From Verrucomicrobiia bacterium (lineage in GTDB: Bacteria > Verrucomicrobiota > Verrucomicrobiia > Verrucomicrobiales > DEV007): a stretch of 64,000 nt of DNA. Positions within the stretch are counted from its first letter, which is position 1, and every line of letters begins with the position of its first letter. The stretch spans positions 1 to 64,000 of the forward strand of contig JAUIAH010000013.1 in the NCBI GenBank assembly GCA_030425385.1, read 5' to 3'. Under the pieces are notes generated by a model that saw only the letters and a list, made by a program, of their open reading frames with translations, did no database searches and had not been told where the DNA came from. Position numbers and translations under genes: made by a program. Below, one piece after another: positions 7,978 to 15,955 of the stretch.

Positions 7978-8768
7978 GGGACGAAGACCATTCCGAGATC
8001 GCCCTGGAGACGCACGATCTCACGGTGGCCTATCACAAGAAGCCCGTGCTCTACGGGATCGATGTGACCATTCGTCCGGGGCAATTGGTGGGCATCATGG
8101 GGCCCAATGGTGCCGGGAAATCCACGCTTATCAAAGCGATTATGGGGCTGTTAGAGCCTGCCGGTGGATGGATCAAGATCTTTGGTAAAGAGAATACGTC
8201 TCAGAGGAAGCGGGTCGCCTACGTGCCTCAGCGGCGGGAGGTGGATTGGGACTTCCCGGTCACCGTCATGGATGTGGTGCTGATGGGGCGCTATGGGCAC
8301 CTTGGCTTATTCAAGCGGCCTGGAAAGCTGGATCGGGACATTGCGATGCAGGCCCTGGAAAAGGTGAACATGATTCCCTATGCCGGGCGGCAGATTTCCA
8401 ATCTCAGTGGCGGCCAACAGCAACGCGTCTTTCTCGCGCGCGCCCTCGCGCAGGAGAGTGATCTCTACTTGATGGATGAGCCGTTTGTGGGCGTGGATGC
8501 AGCGACGGAGTCGACGATCATTGATCTCTTGCATGAACTGCGGAGGCAGGGAAAGACGATCCTAGTCGTGCATCATGATCTGCCCACGGCGCGCAAGTAC
8601 TTCGATGCGCTTCTCCTTCTCAACATGCGCCTCATCGCCTACGGGCCGGTGGAGGAGATCTTTCAGGCCGATCTCTTGCAGCGCGCGTATGGCGGGCGCC
8701 TGACCATCTTGAGTGAGGTGGTGGACGAAGTGGGTGGCAAATCGTTAGTCGACAAGAGCGCGGGATGA
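7974..8768 (+). CDS. mntB: Metal ABC transporter ATP-binding protein
   Basis: Cytoplasmic ATPase of the manganese importer. It shows Walker A GPNGAGKST, signature LSGGQQQR, Walker B LYLMDEP and an H-loop in VVHHD. The 264 residues are typical of the TroB/MntB/ZnuC group. The VDWDFPVTVMDVVLMGRYGHLG segment after the Q-loop is typical of Mn/Zn importers. It overlaps both neighbours by 4 nt (ATGA), so the four-gene operon is translationally coupled. Gene symbols for such operons vary (mnt, tro, sit, mts). Confidence 0.94.
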   Translation: MRDEDHSEIALETHDLTVAYHKKPVLYGIDVTIRPGQLVGIMGPNGAGKSTLIKAIMGLLEPAGGWIKIFGKENTSQRKRVAYVPQRREVDWDFPVTVMDVVLMGRYGHLGLFKRPGKLDRDIAMQALEKVNMIPYAGRQISNLSGGQQQRVFLARALAQESDLYLMDEPFVGVDAATESTIIDLLHELRRQGKTILVVHHDLPTARKYFDALLLLNMRLIAYGPVEEIFQADLLQRAYGGRLTILSEVVDEVGGKSLVDKSAG

Positions 8769-10234
8769 CTGTGAGGATCGCCATTGGGATTGGGTTTCTC
8801 TTTCTGCTCACTGCGATGCCGGTGCAGGCAGCCAAGATATCGGAACTCGTGGAAGTGGACGTTGCGAGTCAGTGGGCCCGTTTCTTCAGTTTCCGTGATC
8901 CGGCCGTGCGCCAGATCCTGCTCGGATGCTTGTTCATGGGAATCAACTTTGGGGTCCTCGGAAGCTTCGTGGTGGTGCGACGCATGGCCTTGGTAGGCGA
9001 TACGCTCTCTCATGCCGTGTTGCCAGGGGTGGCCTTCGGCTTTCTCTTCACCATGAGTAAAGAACCTTGGGCGATTCTGTTAGGCGCAACGCTCGCGGGA
9101 TTGCTTGGCACTGCCTTGGTATCCTGGATCAAGCAGAGTACCAAGCTGAAGCAAGATGCGGCATTGGGGATGGTGTTAGCCACTTTCTTTGCCTTAGGGG
9201 TCTGTGTGATCAAGCTTATCGAGGGCATTCCCTCTGTGAACAAGAGCGGCCTTGATCACTTCTTCTATGGGCAAGCGGCGGCCCTTGGGGCCAGTGATCT
9301 TTGGATGATGGGCGGCACGGCGGTTCTCGCCTGTGTGCTCGTGGGTGTCTTCTATCGTCCTCTCCTGGCAGCGAGCTTTGATCGCGTCTACACGCAATCG
9401 ATCGGGCTACCTGAGCGATTTCTCTATCATTTGCTCATGTTTCTGCTCGCACTTGCCACGGTGGTGGCCTTGCAGGCGGTCGGGGCACTGATGGTGAGTG
9501 CCATGCTGATCACGCCTGCTGCCACTGCCTATCTCCTCACCAAACGGATGCATCACATGTTGCTGGTGGCCACCGGTTTGGCTATCGGTTCCTGTGTCTT
9601 GGGGGCCTTCTTCTCGTTTGTGGGAGAGGGGATGGTGAAGCATGCCTTGCCCACGGGCCCCTCGATGGCCTTGTGTGCAGGGGGCTTCTTTGCCCTGGCG
9701 TTCTTCTTTAGTCCGGATCACGGCTTTCTCATCCGTGGCTACCGTCGGCTCTCACAAACACGCCAGATCACGATTGAGAATACGCTCAAGGCGGTCTACC
9801 GTGCCATGGAGTCGGATCGCTTTTCCAATGAAGGCATTTCTGTGAGGCGCTTGGCGACGGAGGCTCGGGAGACAATGGAGGCGACACAGAAGCGTCTACG
9901 TATGTTAGTGCGAGATGGGCTTGCGAGCTTGGCGCGTGCGGGAGATGTGGTCTATCTCACTCCAGATGGCTTACAACACGCCTCTCGCGTGGTGCGCAAC
10001 CACCGGCTGTGGGAATTGTATCTCACGAATGAAGCCGATTACGATGCGGATCACGTGCATGCTGATGCGGAGAAAGTGGAGCACATCTTGAATGAAGAGC
10101 AGGTCATGCAGTTGGAGCGGTATTTGGACTATCCGGAGGAAGATCCGCACGGGAAACGGATTCCTTCCCTTCGGGATACGCAGCGTCTCCCACTGCGTGA
10201 TCTGGTTGGTAAGGAGGAGGACCCGCCATCATGA
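8765..10234 (+). CDS. mntC: Metal ABC transporter permease fused to a DtxR-like domain
   Basis: Inner-membrane permease of the ABC-3 family with an extra cytoplasmic regulatory-type domain. Residues 1-23 look like a signal or first membrane helix, then about eight transmembrane segments run to residue 325, including GSFVVVRRMALVGDTLSHAVLPG and AVGALMVSAMLITPAATAYLL. From about residue 335 to the end is a winged helix plus metal-binding/dimerisation segment similar to DtxR/MntR (RRLATEARETMEATQKRLRML; RVVRNHRLWELYL; HVHADAEKVEHIL). The order RxHRLWELYL ... HxxAExxEH resembles the ligand region of DtxR proteins. This fusion is known in several phyla. The second domain may sense cytoplasmic metal directly at the transporter (inference). 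Confidence 0.9.
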   Translation: MTVRIAIGIGFLFLLTAMPVQAAKISELVEVDVASQWARFFSFRDPAVRQILLGCLFMGINFGVLGSFVVVRRMALVGDTLSHAVLPGVAFGFLFTMSKEPWAILLGATLAGLLGTALVSWIKQSTKLKQDAALGMVLATFFALGVCVIKLIEGIPSVNKSGLDHFFYGQAAALGASDLWMMGGTAVLACVLVGVFYRPLLAASFDRVYTQSIGLPERFLYHLLMFLLALATVVALQAVGALMVSAMLITPAATAYLLTKRMHHMLLVATGLAIGSCVLGAFFSFVGEGMVKHALPTGPSMALCAGGFFALAFFFSPDHGFLIRGYRRLSQTRQITIENTLKAVYRAMESDRFSNEGISVRRLATEARETMEATQKRLRMLVRDGLASLARAGDVVYLTPDGLQHASRVVRNHRLWELYLTNEADYDADHVHADAEKVEHILNEEQVMQLERYLDYPEEDPHGKRIPSLRDTQRLPLRDLVGKEEDPPS

Positions 10235-11223
10235 ATCTCATCCCACCGTTTGATGCCCACCGGGTCTTCATCGAGCCCTGGACGGTGAATCTGCCGCAGA
10301 CGGTGCTCATCGCGAGCATCGGCTTGATTGTGGCCTTGTCGTCCGCCTTGATCGGGAACTACCTGGTGCTGCGGCGCATGTCGATGTTAGGGGATGCGAT
10401 CAGTCACAGTGCCCTGCCTGGCATTGTCATCGCCTTTCTCATCTCAGGGAGCCGGGATTCCTTCGCCCTTACCATCGGTGCACTCATCGCAGGTGTCGTC
10501 ACCACCGTTCTCATTGAGTTCATCCATCGGCGTACCATCGTCAAGGTCGATGCTGCCATTGGGATCGTCTTCTCTATGCTCTTTGCCATCGGGGTGCTGT
10601 TGCTAGAATTTGCGCCCCACACGGATCTCGATCCCGACTGCGTGCTCTTTGGGCAGTTGGAGTATCTCGGTGTCTACGCGGGCAGCGATCCTCTACAGAG
10701 TCTTCTCGCATCACCACAGTTCCAACTTCTGGCGGGCGTCTTTGCTCTCACGGTCTTGCTCATTGCCCTCTTCTACAAAGAGCTTCTTGTCAGTTCCTTT
10801 GACCCTCTGTTAGCCGGTGCGCAAGGGTTTCGACCCACCTTTATCCATTACGCCATGATGTGCATCCTCTCCCTCATCGTGGTCAGTGCTTTCGAAGCCG
10901 TCGGAGCGATCCTGGTGATCGCCATGCTCATTCTTCCGGCTGCAAGCGCGCACCTGGTGACCAATCGTCTCCTTCACATGATCCTCGTGAGTGTGGTCCA
11001 CGCGCTCATCAGCACAATTGGAGGGGTGCACCTCGCCATCTGGCTGAATTGCCCCACCTCTGCGTGTATGGTCCTCGTGGGAGCCGCTCTCTTTGCCATC
11101 GCCTGGTTCATCCATAGCCGACCCTTTGCGAGCGTGGACCTGGAAGATGTGGACCAGGCTAACAAGAACGCTCTCCTATCGCCATCTCAAGGGCTTGCGG
11201 GAGAAACGGGAGAATGCCAGTAG
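10231..11223 (+). CDS. mntD: Metal ABC transporter permease, second subunit
   Basis: Second ABC-3 family permease, forming the membrane channel with the preceding fused subunit. The 330 residues contain about eight to nine hydrophobic helices. The segments NYLVLRRMSMLGDAISHSALPGIVIAF and AVGAILVIAMLILPAASAHLV are diagnostic for the family. There is no extra C-terminal domain, unlike its partner. The start overlaps the previous stop by 4 nt. The gene ends 4 nt before the convergent end of hpt. Confidence 0.93.
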   Translation: MNLIPPFDAHRVFIEPWTVNLPQTVLIASIGLIVALSSALIGNYLVLRRMSMLGDAISHSALPGIVIAFLISGSRDSFALTIGALIAGVVTTVLIEFIHRRTIVKVDAAIGIVFSMLFAIGVLLLEFAPHTDLDPDCVLFGQLEYLGVYAGSDPLQSLLASPQFQLLAGVFALTVLLIALFYKELLVSSFDPLLAGAQGFRPTFIHYAMMCILSLIVVSAFEAVGAILVIAMLILPAASAHLVTNRLLHMILVSVVHALISTIGGVHLAIWLNCPTSACMVLVGAALFAIAWFIHSRPFASVDLEDVDQANKNALLSPSQGLAGETGECQ

Positions 11224-11227
11224 TCGG

Positions 11228-11773
11228 CTATCCTTGGCGGAGGACGCCGATGTAAGGGAGGTTCCGGTAGTGCCCTTGATAGTCGAGGCCGTAGCCAACG
11301 ACGAATTCGTCGTCGATCTCGAAGCCCACGTAGTCGGCTTCGACTTCCTTGGCGCGCTCTTTGCGTTTCTGTAAGAGCACGCAGACTTTGACGCTGGCGG
11401 CCTCTGCTTCCTCTTCGAATCGTTTGCGGATGGCGTGGAGCGTGCGGCCGGTATCGAGGATGTCGTCGAGGATGAGAACGTGTTGTCCGCGAAGATCCGG
11501 GAGGTCGTGTTCGAAACGCACGACGCCGCTTGATTCCGTGTCCCCGTGGTAACTAGAAACATTGAGAGACTGGAATTGCATGGGGAGCGGGATGCGTCGC
11601 AAGAGGTCGGCCATGAAGATGATGCTCCCGTGAAGGATGGCGAGCGCGGTGATTTCTGTGCCCCGATAATCCTCAGTGATCTTCAGGGCGAGTTCATCGA
11701 GACGCGCGTAGATCGTGGTTTCGTGATGGAGAATGGCCTCCACGTCTTTTCCCAAATAGTCGTCTGTATTCAT
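11228..11773 (-). CDS. hpt: Hypoxanthine phosphoribosyltransferase
   Basis: Purine-salvage enzyme making IMP or GMP from the base and PRPP. The PRPP-binding loop is VLILDDILDTGRTL, and the N-terminal LKITEDYRG ... LAILHGSIIFMADLLRRI and C-terminal DYVGFEIDDEFVVGYGLDY match the family. The 181 residues are full length. Its ATG overlaps the stop of the upstream FG-GAP lipoprotein gene by 4 nt, an unexpected partner for a salvage enzyme. Confidence 0.95.
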   Translation of the reverse strand: MNTDDYLGKDVEAILHHETTIYARLDELALKITEDYRGTEITALAILHGSIIFMADLLRRIPLPMQFQSLNVSSYHGDTESSGVVRFEHDLPDLRGQHVLILDDILDTGRTLHAIRKRFEEEAEAASVKVCVLLQKRKERAKEVEADYVGFEIDDEFVVGYGLDYQGHYRNLPYIGVLRQG

Positions 11774-14199
11774 TCGGCGTTTGTCTCAGATTCCTCGGTG
11801 TGCTCTTCGGGTTCCGGTTCAGGCGGATCAGGCACGGGAGTGAAGTCGAGGCGTGGGGTGATCCTGACATAGCGGTCAATCTCGGGCTTGACGATGACTT
11901 GCCGCTGGCCGCTGCCCCAGAGGATCTCGATGTGATCGATCTCTTCTGCAGAGCCGAGCCCGAAGTGCGCGGAGGCGGGTGCTTGCACCATGGCTCCTGG
12001 ACCTGTGGTGAGAAAGCGTTGGCGCGTTCCAAAGGCACCCACGAGTGTGACCGAGGCACCGACTTCGTTGAACGCCGCCGGATTGGGGGTGAGATGGACC
12101 CCTAGCCAATGCCCCTCTGACGAATGCGCATTCTCATAGACAATCAGGCTTTGCTCAATGGCGAGGCGTTCATCGATGGGAAAGGTCCGTTGGGCGACGA
12201 CGAGGAGATCCATGCGCCCGTCTTGATTCATGTCGGCCGCGACCGTGGCGGGTGAGTCCTGTAGAAGGCCGACGCCTTGCAAGTAGCCCATTTCGACGAA
12301 GCCAAGGTCCGCATCGTTGACCAGAAGGCGATTGGCCTCGTAGCCATACCATGAGGATTTCCCTGTGCGGAGGGAGGTGAGCTTGGGTGAAAGGGCGGGG
12401 GAGGCCATGTAGCTTCGCAGCACCTCGGGCTCTAGGCTCTCAGGGAGGTAGACATCGTGTCGCCAGAATTGACTATCAAAGTCCGCAATCGACTGCCCGG
12501 TGAGATGGCCGGTGGCGAGGTAGAGATCATCAACGTCGTTGTTGTCGAAATCGGCGGTGGCAGCGCTGTTGACCCACCCCGTTTGCTTGGCCTCGGCATT
12601 GAAGGGGCCGGTCTCATACTGACGTCCAGAGAGGAAGAGCTGATTTCCAGAGGCCATCTGCGTAGCGACGGGACGGAAATCGGGGAAATCGCCGCGATCC
12701 AGTTGCATCGCATTGAGGCGTTGCATGGCGACGGACCATCGTCCCCCGGCAAAGATGTCAGGAAGATCGTCGTCATCAAATCGGCCCACGGCAGCACATA
12801 ATCCTAACAGGTGCCAATTGCCGAAAGTGGGCTCTGACACGTTCTCAAAGGTGCCTGTACCGTTGTTGAGATGCAGTTCGAGTCCGGCATAGTCACTGAT
12901 GACTAACAAGTCCTGATCGCCATCGCGATCGAAGTCGAGAAAAGTGGCGCCAGTGGAGCGGCGGGAACGCGTGGCGCCAAGATTGGCTCGGGCCGTGATG
13001 TCAGTGAAGGTGCCCGTGCCATCATTCTGATAGAGTCTCGAGGGAAAGCCATCGTTGGCGTCCGTGATCGTGGAGGGGAGGGCGCCCTGATAGTAGGTCG
13101 GCCGGTGCTGGGCTGCCCAGACGTCGAGATCGCCATCGCCATCGATGTCTGCGAGGGCCAGTGCGCTTGGATAGGCGCTCGGTTCATCCCAGGGATTGCG
13201 GAGCCGATCGGAGAAAGTGCCATCAGGGGCGCCCTCCACGAGAATGGCAGCCCCATCTTGAAGGTAGCCTAACAAATCGGCGTGTCCGTCGCCCGTGAGA
13301 TCAGCCACCGCCATGACGCGATGGAGGCTGCGCTCTTGAGAGAGCATGGGATGGTCCTCAAATTCAAAGCTTCCCTGGTTTCGCAGGATGAGATTCACGC
13401 CACCGAGGATGATTTCAGGGAGGGTGTCTCCGTTGAGATCTTTGACGATGATGGGCGCGATGCGGACGGCCTGGCGCTGCTCTGGATCGCCCACGGCGTA
13501 GCGACGTTTCTGCACGAAGCCGGGAGTGCCCGTGGCGCGCCGCCATTCGAGGTCCTCGACCGCGATGGATTGGATCTTTCCGATGTCGCTGCCGCCAATT
13601 GCTGCCTGCTCCCAGGTGAATCGCAATTGTCCCGTGAGCATATGATAGTCGAGCCCACCTTCGGCGTTCTCGTTGCGAGGAGCCTTCGCGTGGCAGATGA
13701 GTTCCACCACGGCTTCATCCAAACCGTCATTCTCGAGCGATCCCGGTTCGAACGCTGTCAGGCGCAAGGTGAAGTAGTCGAGTGTGTGTTTCGCCTCGAT
13801 CAAATCATCCAGCCAGCCATGGAAGGCCTCCATATCCCAGCGTGCGAGACGCCCATCGAAGACGACGCGTTCGAGGCCCCAGGGCAGGGGCGACGGCTCC
13901 CCGGGGAGTTGGAAGCGGAGTTCGTCGAATGGTAGTTTCTTGAGAAGGGGCAGCCGTTCACGCGTCTGGCGCAGGGTGTCCACGAGAGAGACCAAGGCCC
14001 CTTCGTACGCTTGGGCGCGCATTTCCGATTGCCAGAGGCGCTGATCATTCACGCGTTGATCGAGATACACCTGTCGTGCCTTGACGAGCACGGGATCGAG
14101 CGGGACCTCGCGCTCCCGGTTGCAGGCCGTGAGCCACCCGAGCGCCACGAGTGCCGTTCCTAGTAGGAATGCGCGATGGAGAGTCCTTGCCTTGGCCAC
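11770..14199 (-). CDS. FG-GAP/VCBS repeat lipoprotein with UnbV (ASPIC) domain, CRTAC1-like
   Basis: Large exported lipoprotein of unknown role; related proteins bind calcium through DxDxDG loops in an integrin-like propeller. I chose the GTG at 14199 because it follows GGTGG by a few bases and gives a lipoprotein signal ending in WLTAC; an ATG at 14250 would add 17 residues. At least seven calcium-loop repeats are visible: DLNGDTLPE, DLTGDGHAD, DIDGDGDLD, DFDRDGDQD, DDDDLPD, DFDNNDVDD and DMNQDGRMD. The last 90 residues (GHWLGVHL ... VTLVGAFGTRQRFLTTGPG ... IEILWGSGQ) form the UnbV/ASPIC domain. It is translationally coupled to hpt downstream. Confidence 0.85.
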   Translation of the reverse strand: MAKARTLHRAFLLGTALVALGWLTACNREREVPLDPVLVKARQVYLDQRVNDQRLWQSEMRAQAYEGALVSLVDTLRQTRERLPLLKKLPFDELRFQLPGEPSPLPWGLERVVFDGRLARWDMEAFHGWLDDLIEAKHTLDYFTLRLTAFEPGSLENDGLDEAVVELICHAKAPRNENAEGGLDYHMLTGQLRFTWEQAAIGGSDIGKIQSIAVEDLEWRRATGTPGFVQKRRYAVGDPEQRQAVRIAPIIVKDLNGDTLPEIILGGVNLILRNQGSFEFEDHPMLSQERSLHRVMAVADLTGDGHADLLGYLQDGAAILVEGAPDGTFSDRLRNPWDEPSAYPSALALADIDGDGDLDVWAAQHRPTYYQGALPSTITDANDGFPSRLYQNDGTGTFTDITARANLGATRSRRSTGATFLDFDRDGDQDLLVISDYAGLELHLNNGTGTFENVSEPTFGNWHLLGLCAAVGRFDDDDLPDIFAGGRWSVAMQRLNAMQLDRGDFPDFRPVATQMASGNQLFLSGRQYETGPFNAEAKQTGWVNSAATADFDNNDVDDLYLATGHLTGQSIADFDSQFWRHDVYLPESLEPEVLRSYMASPALSPKLTSLRTGKSSWYGYEANRLLVNDADLGFVEMGYLQGVGLLQDSPATVAADMNQDGRMDLLVVAQRTFPIDERLAIEQSLIVYENAHSSEGHWLGVHLTPNPAAFNEVGASVTLVGAFGTRQRFLTTGPGAMVQAPASAHFGLGSAEEIDHIEILWGSGQRQVIVKPEIDRYVRITPRLDFTPVPDPPEPEPEEHTEESETNAE

Positions 14200-14299
14200 G
14201 GGTCCACCATTCCGATTACGACGGGATTGGCAAAGAAGAAGTGTCTTCAATCCGTGGGCAGTCGAGGAAACTTACCCCGGAACGGAGATCGACATCCTT

Positions 14300-14319
14300 G
14301 GAGAAATGAGAGATTCTCC
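14300..14319 (+). promoter_or_regulatory. Hairpin over the 5' end of the SGNH hydrolase gene
   Basis: GGAGAA (14300-14305) and TTCTCC (14314-14319) can pair around an 8-base loop that contains an in-frame ATG (14306). It could sequester the purine-rich site and favour the ATG at 14324. Regulatory function is a guess. Confidence 0.3.
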
Positions 14320-14323
14320 TTCC

Positions 14324-15379
14324 ATGTCTCAACTGTCTCTTCTCGTCGTCGCCTCTTGGCTTGGTTTGACCTCGATGCTCTTGGCGGAATCTCCTGGCCA
14401 TTCCGCGGTGATTCCCGCGCCTCGCGGCGGGAACAACTGGTGGGAAGAGCGGGCTAACCTTCTGAACCAACGCGTGGCGGAGACGCCCGATACTCAACTA
14501 CTCTTCATCGGTGATTCCATCACGCAGGGCTGGGAAGGTGCGGGAAAGGCAGTGTGGGAAGAGCGTTATGCGTCTCACCAAGCGGTGAACCTAGGGATCG
14601 GTGGCGATCGCACTCAGCACGTGCTCTATCGCTTGCAGAATGGAAATTTAGAGGGAATCGCGCCGAAGGCCGCCGTCGTCATGATCGGGACCAACAATTC
14701 CAACGGCTATGACAACACCGCACGACAAATTGCCGAAGGAGTACGGGCTATCGTCGGAACGCTCCGGGAGCGTGTGCCGAATACCAAGATCTTGTTGTTA
14801 GGCATCTTCCCTCGTGGTGAGAATATCAATGAGCAGCGCGGCAAGCTCTTGCAGATCAATCAGATCCTCGCAAAGGAACACGATGGCGAGCAGGTGCACT
14901 ATCTCGACATCGGTCATCATTTCATCAATGAGAATGGATGGATCCCTGGAGACATCATGCCCGACTACCTCCATCTCTCGCCCAAGGGCTATGAGATCTG
15001 GGCAGATGCGATCGCCCCCCACCTTCGTGAATTGATGGGGAGTGAGGAATCTGCGGGGATTAATGAGGCGATGTTAGGGGAATGGATCTTTGCCATCGAA
15101 GGGCCGGAAGGAGAAGAGGTGCATTTGCCTCTCACGCTTGCGCAAGAAGATGGTAAAGTGACAGGGAGTATCTCAAGTCCGGACGATCGTAAGTTCCCGG
15201 TCAAGGAAGCCGAGGTTGAGGGCAATGCGATTCACTTCCAGGTGACTCGTGGAGACATGACTTATGTGTTAGAAGGCGCTTTGAGAGAAGGGCGGCTTGA
15301 AGGCACGGTGATCGCTGAAGTGGATGGAGAAGAGGTCAAGCGCCCTTGGAAGGCGAGGCGACCGACTGGGGGGCATTGA
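14324..15379 (+). CDS. Secreted SGNH/GDSL hydrolase with C-terminal beta domain
   Basis: Exported esterase/deacetylase of the GDSL superfamily, resembling platelet-activating-factor acetylhydrolase subunits; in this setting it may deacylate a glycan. A signal peptide covers residues 1-21. The SGNH blocks are present: FIGDSITQGWEG (Ser), GIGGDRTQHV (Gly), GTNNSNG (Asn) and DYLHLSPKGY (Asp and His). After residue 245 about 100 residues of alternating beta-rich sequence (GEWIFAIEGPEGEEV ... VTGSISSPD) form a second unrecognised domain. The start is uncertain between ATG 14306 and 14324; the latter gives the cleaner signal peptide. It begins a run of five plus-strand genes coding mainly for exported proteins. 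Confidence 0.88.
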   Translation: MSQLSLLVVASWLGLTSMLLAESPGHSAVIPAPRGGNNWWEERANLLNQRVAETPDTQLLFIGDSITQGWEGAGKAVWEERYASHQAVNLGIGGDRTQHVLYRLQNGNLEGIAPKAAVVMIGTNNSNGYDNTARQIAEGVRAIVGTLRERVPNTKILLLGIFPRGENINEQRGKLLQINQILAKEHDGEQVHYLDIGHHFINENGWIPGDIMPDYLHLSPKGYEIWADAIAPHLRELMGSEESAGINEAMLGEWIFAIEGPEGEEVHLPLTLAQEDGKVTGSISSPDDRKFPVKEAEVEGNAIHFQVTRGDMTYVLEGALREGRLEGTVIAEVDGEEVKRPWKARRPTGGH

Positions 15380-15391
15380 TGGCCCGGGGGG

Positions 15392-15919
15392 ATGACCAGT
15401 AGTATGGAATTGCCCCTGACATTCTACCCGAAACGGACCCAGGCGATCCTTCTCCTGCTGGTATCCTCTGCATTCGTGGCGGCGGGTATCTTCATCGTCG
15501 TTGAAGGCGATTGGAAGGGGTTGATTTGTGCGGGCTTCTTTGGGTTGTGTGCCCTTGTGGGAGCAGTGCAGCTCCTGCCCGGGAGCGCCTTTCTGAAGCT
15601 GACGTCTGAGGGACTGGAGTATGCTTCGCTCTTTCGGAACCACCGCATTCCTTGGACAGCGATCACGGAAATCGGCGTGTGCCACATCAGGGCCAGCGGC
15701 TTGGTCGTGCGCAAGATGGTGGGTTTCAACTTCGACCCGGCGTTCACAGTGGGGGCACGCGCGCTCTCCCAATCCTTATCAGGATTTGAAGGGGCGCTGC
15801 CTGATACTTACGGGATGAAGGCCGAGGATCTCGCCAAGCTACTAATCGAGGTGCAACGACAAACGCAGCCGGCCGCGGGTGGCAATGAGGACTCACCGGC
15901 CCGGATATCATCGGGTTGA
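15392..15919 (+). CDS. Small membrane protein, STM3941/PH-domain-like
   Basis: Two adjacent transmembrane helices (about residues 17-60: AILLLLVSSAFVAAGIFIVV and ICAGFFGLCALVGAVQLL) precede a soluble domain with the pattern FLKLTSEGLEYASLFRNHRIPWTAITEI. That pattern is the bacterial-PH-like fold of the STM3941 family. The function of the family is unknown. It lies 12 nt after the SGNH gene and is probably cotranscribed. The 175 residues are typical. Confidence 0.7.
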   Translation: MTSSMELPLTFYPKRTQAILLLLVSSAFVAAGIFIVVEGDWKGLICAGFFGLCALVGAVQLLPGSAFLKLTSEGLEYASLFRNHRIPWTAITEIGVCHIRASGLVVRKMVGFNFDPAFTVGARALSQSLSGFEGALPDTYGMKAEDLAKLLIEVQRQTQPAAGGNEDSPARISSG

Positions 15920-15943
15920 CAGTATGATTTCACTGTTTATCAT
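15916..15943 (+). promoter_or_regulatory. Candidate promoter of the haloperoxidase-like gene
   Basis: TTGACA at 15916-15921, 16 bases, then TATCAT at 15938-15943. The predicted transcript start is near 15950, about 6 nt before the TTG start codon at 15956. This is a second near-leaderless arrangement in the window. Confidence 0.55.
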
Positions 15944-15955
15944 GATTTCTGTAAT

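Noticed and set aside
13282-13935. Plus-strand frame of 217 codons
   Set aside because: Antisense to the FG-GAP repeats, where regular GAT/GGC codons keep the opposite strand open.
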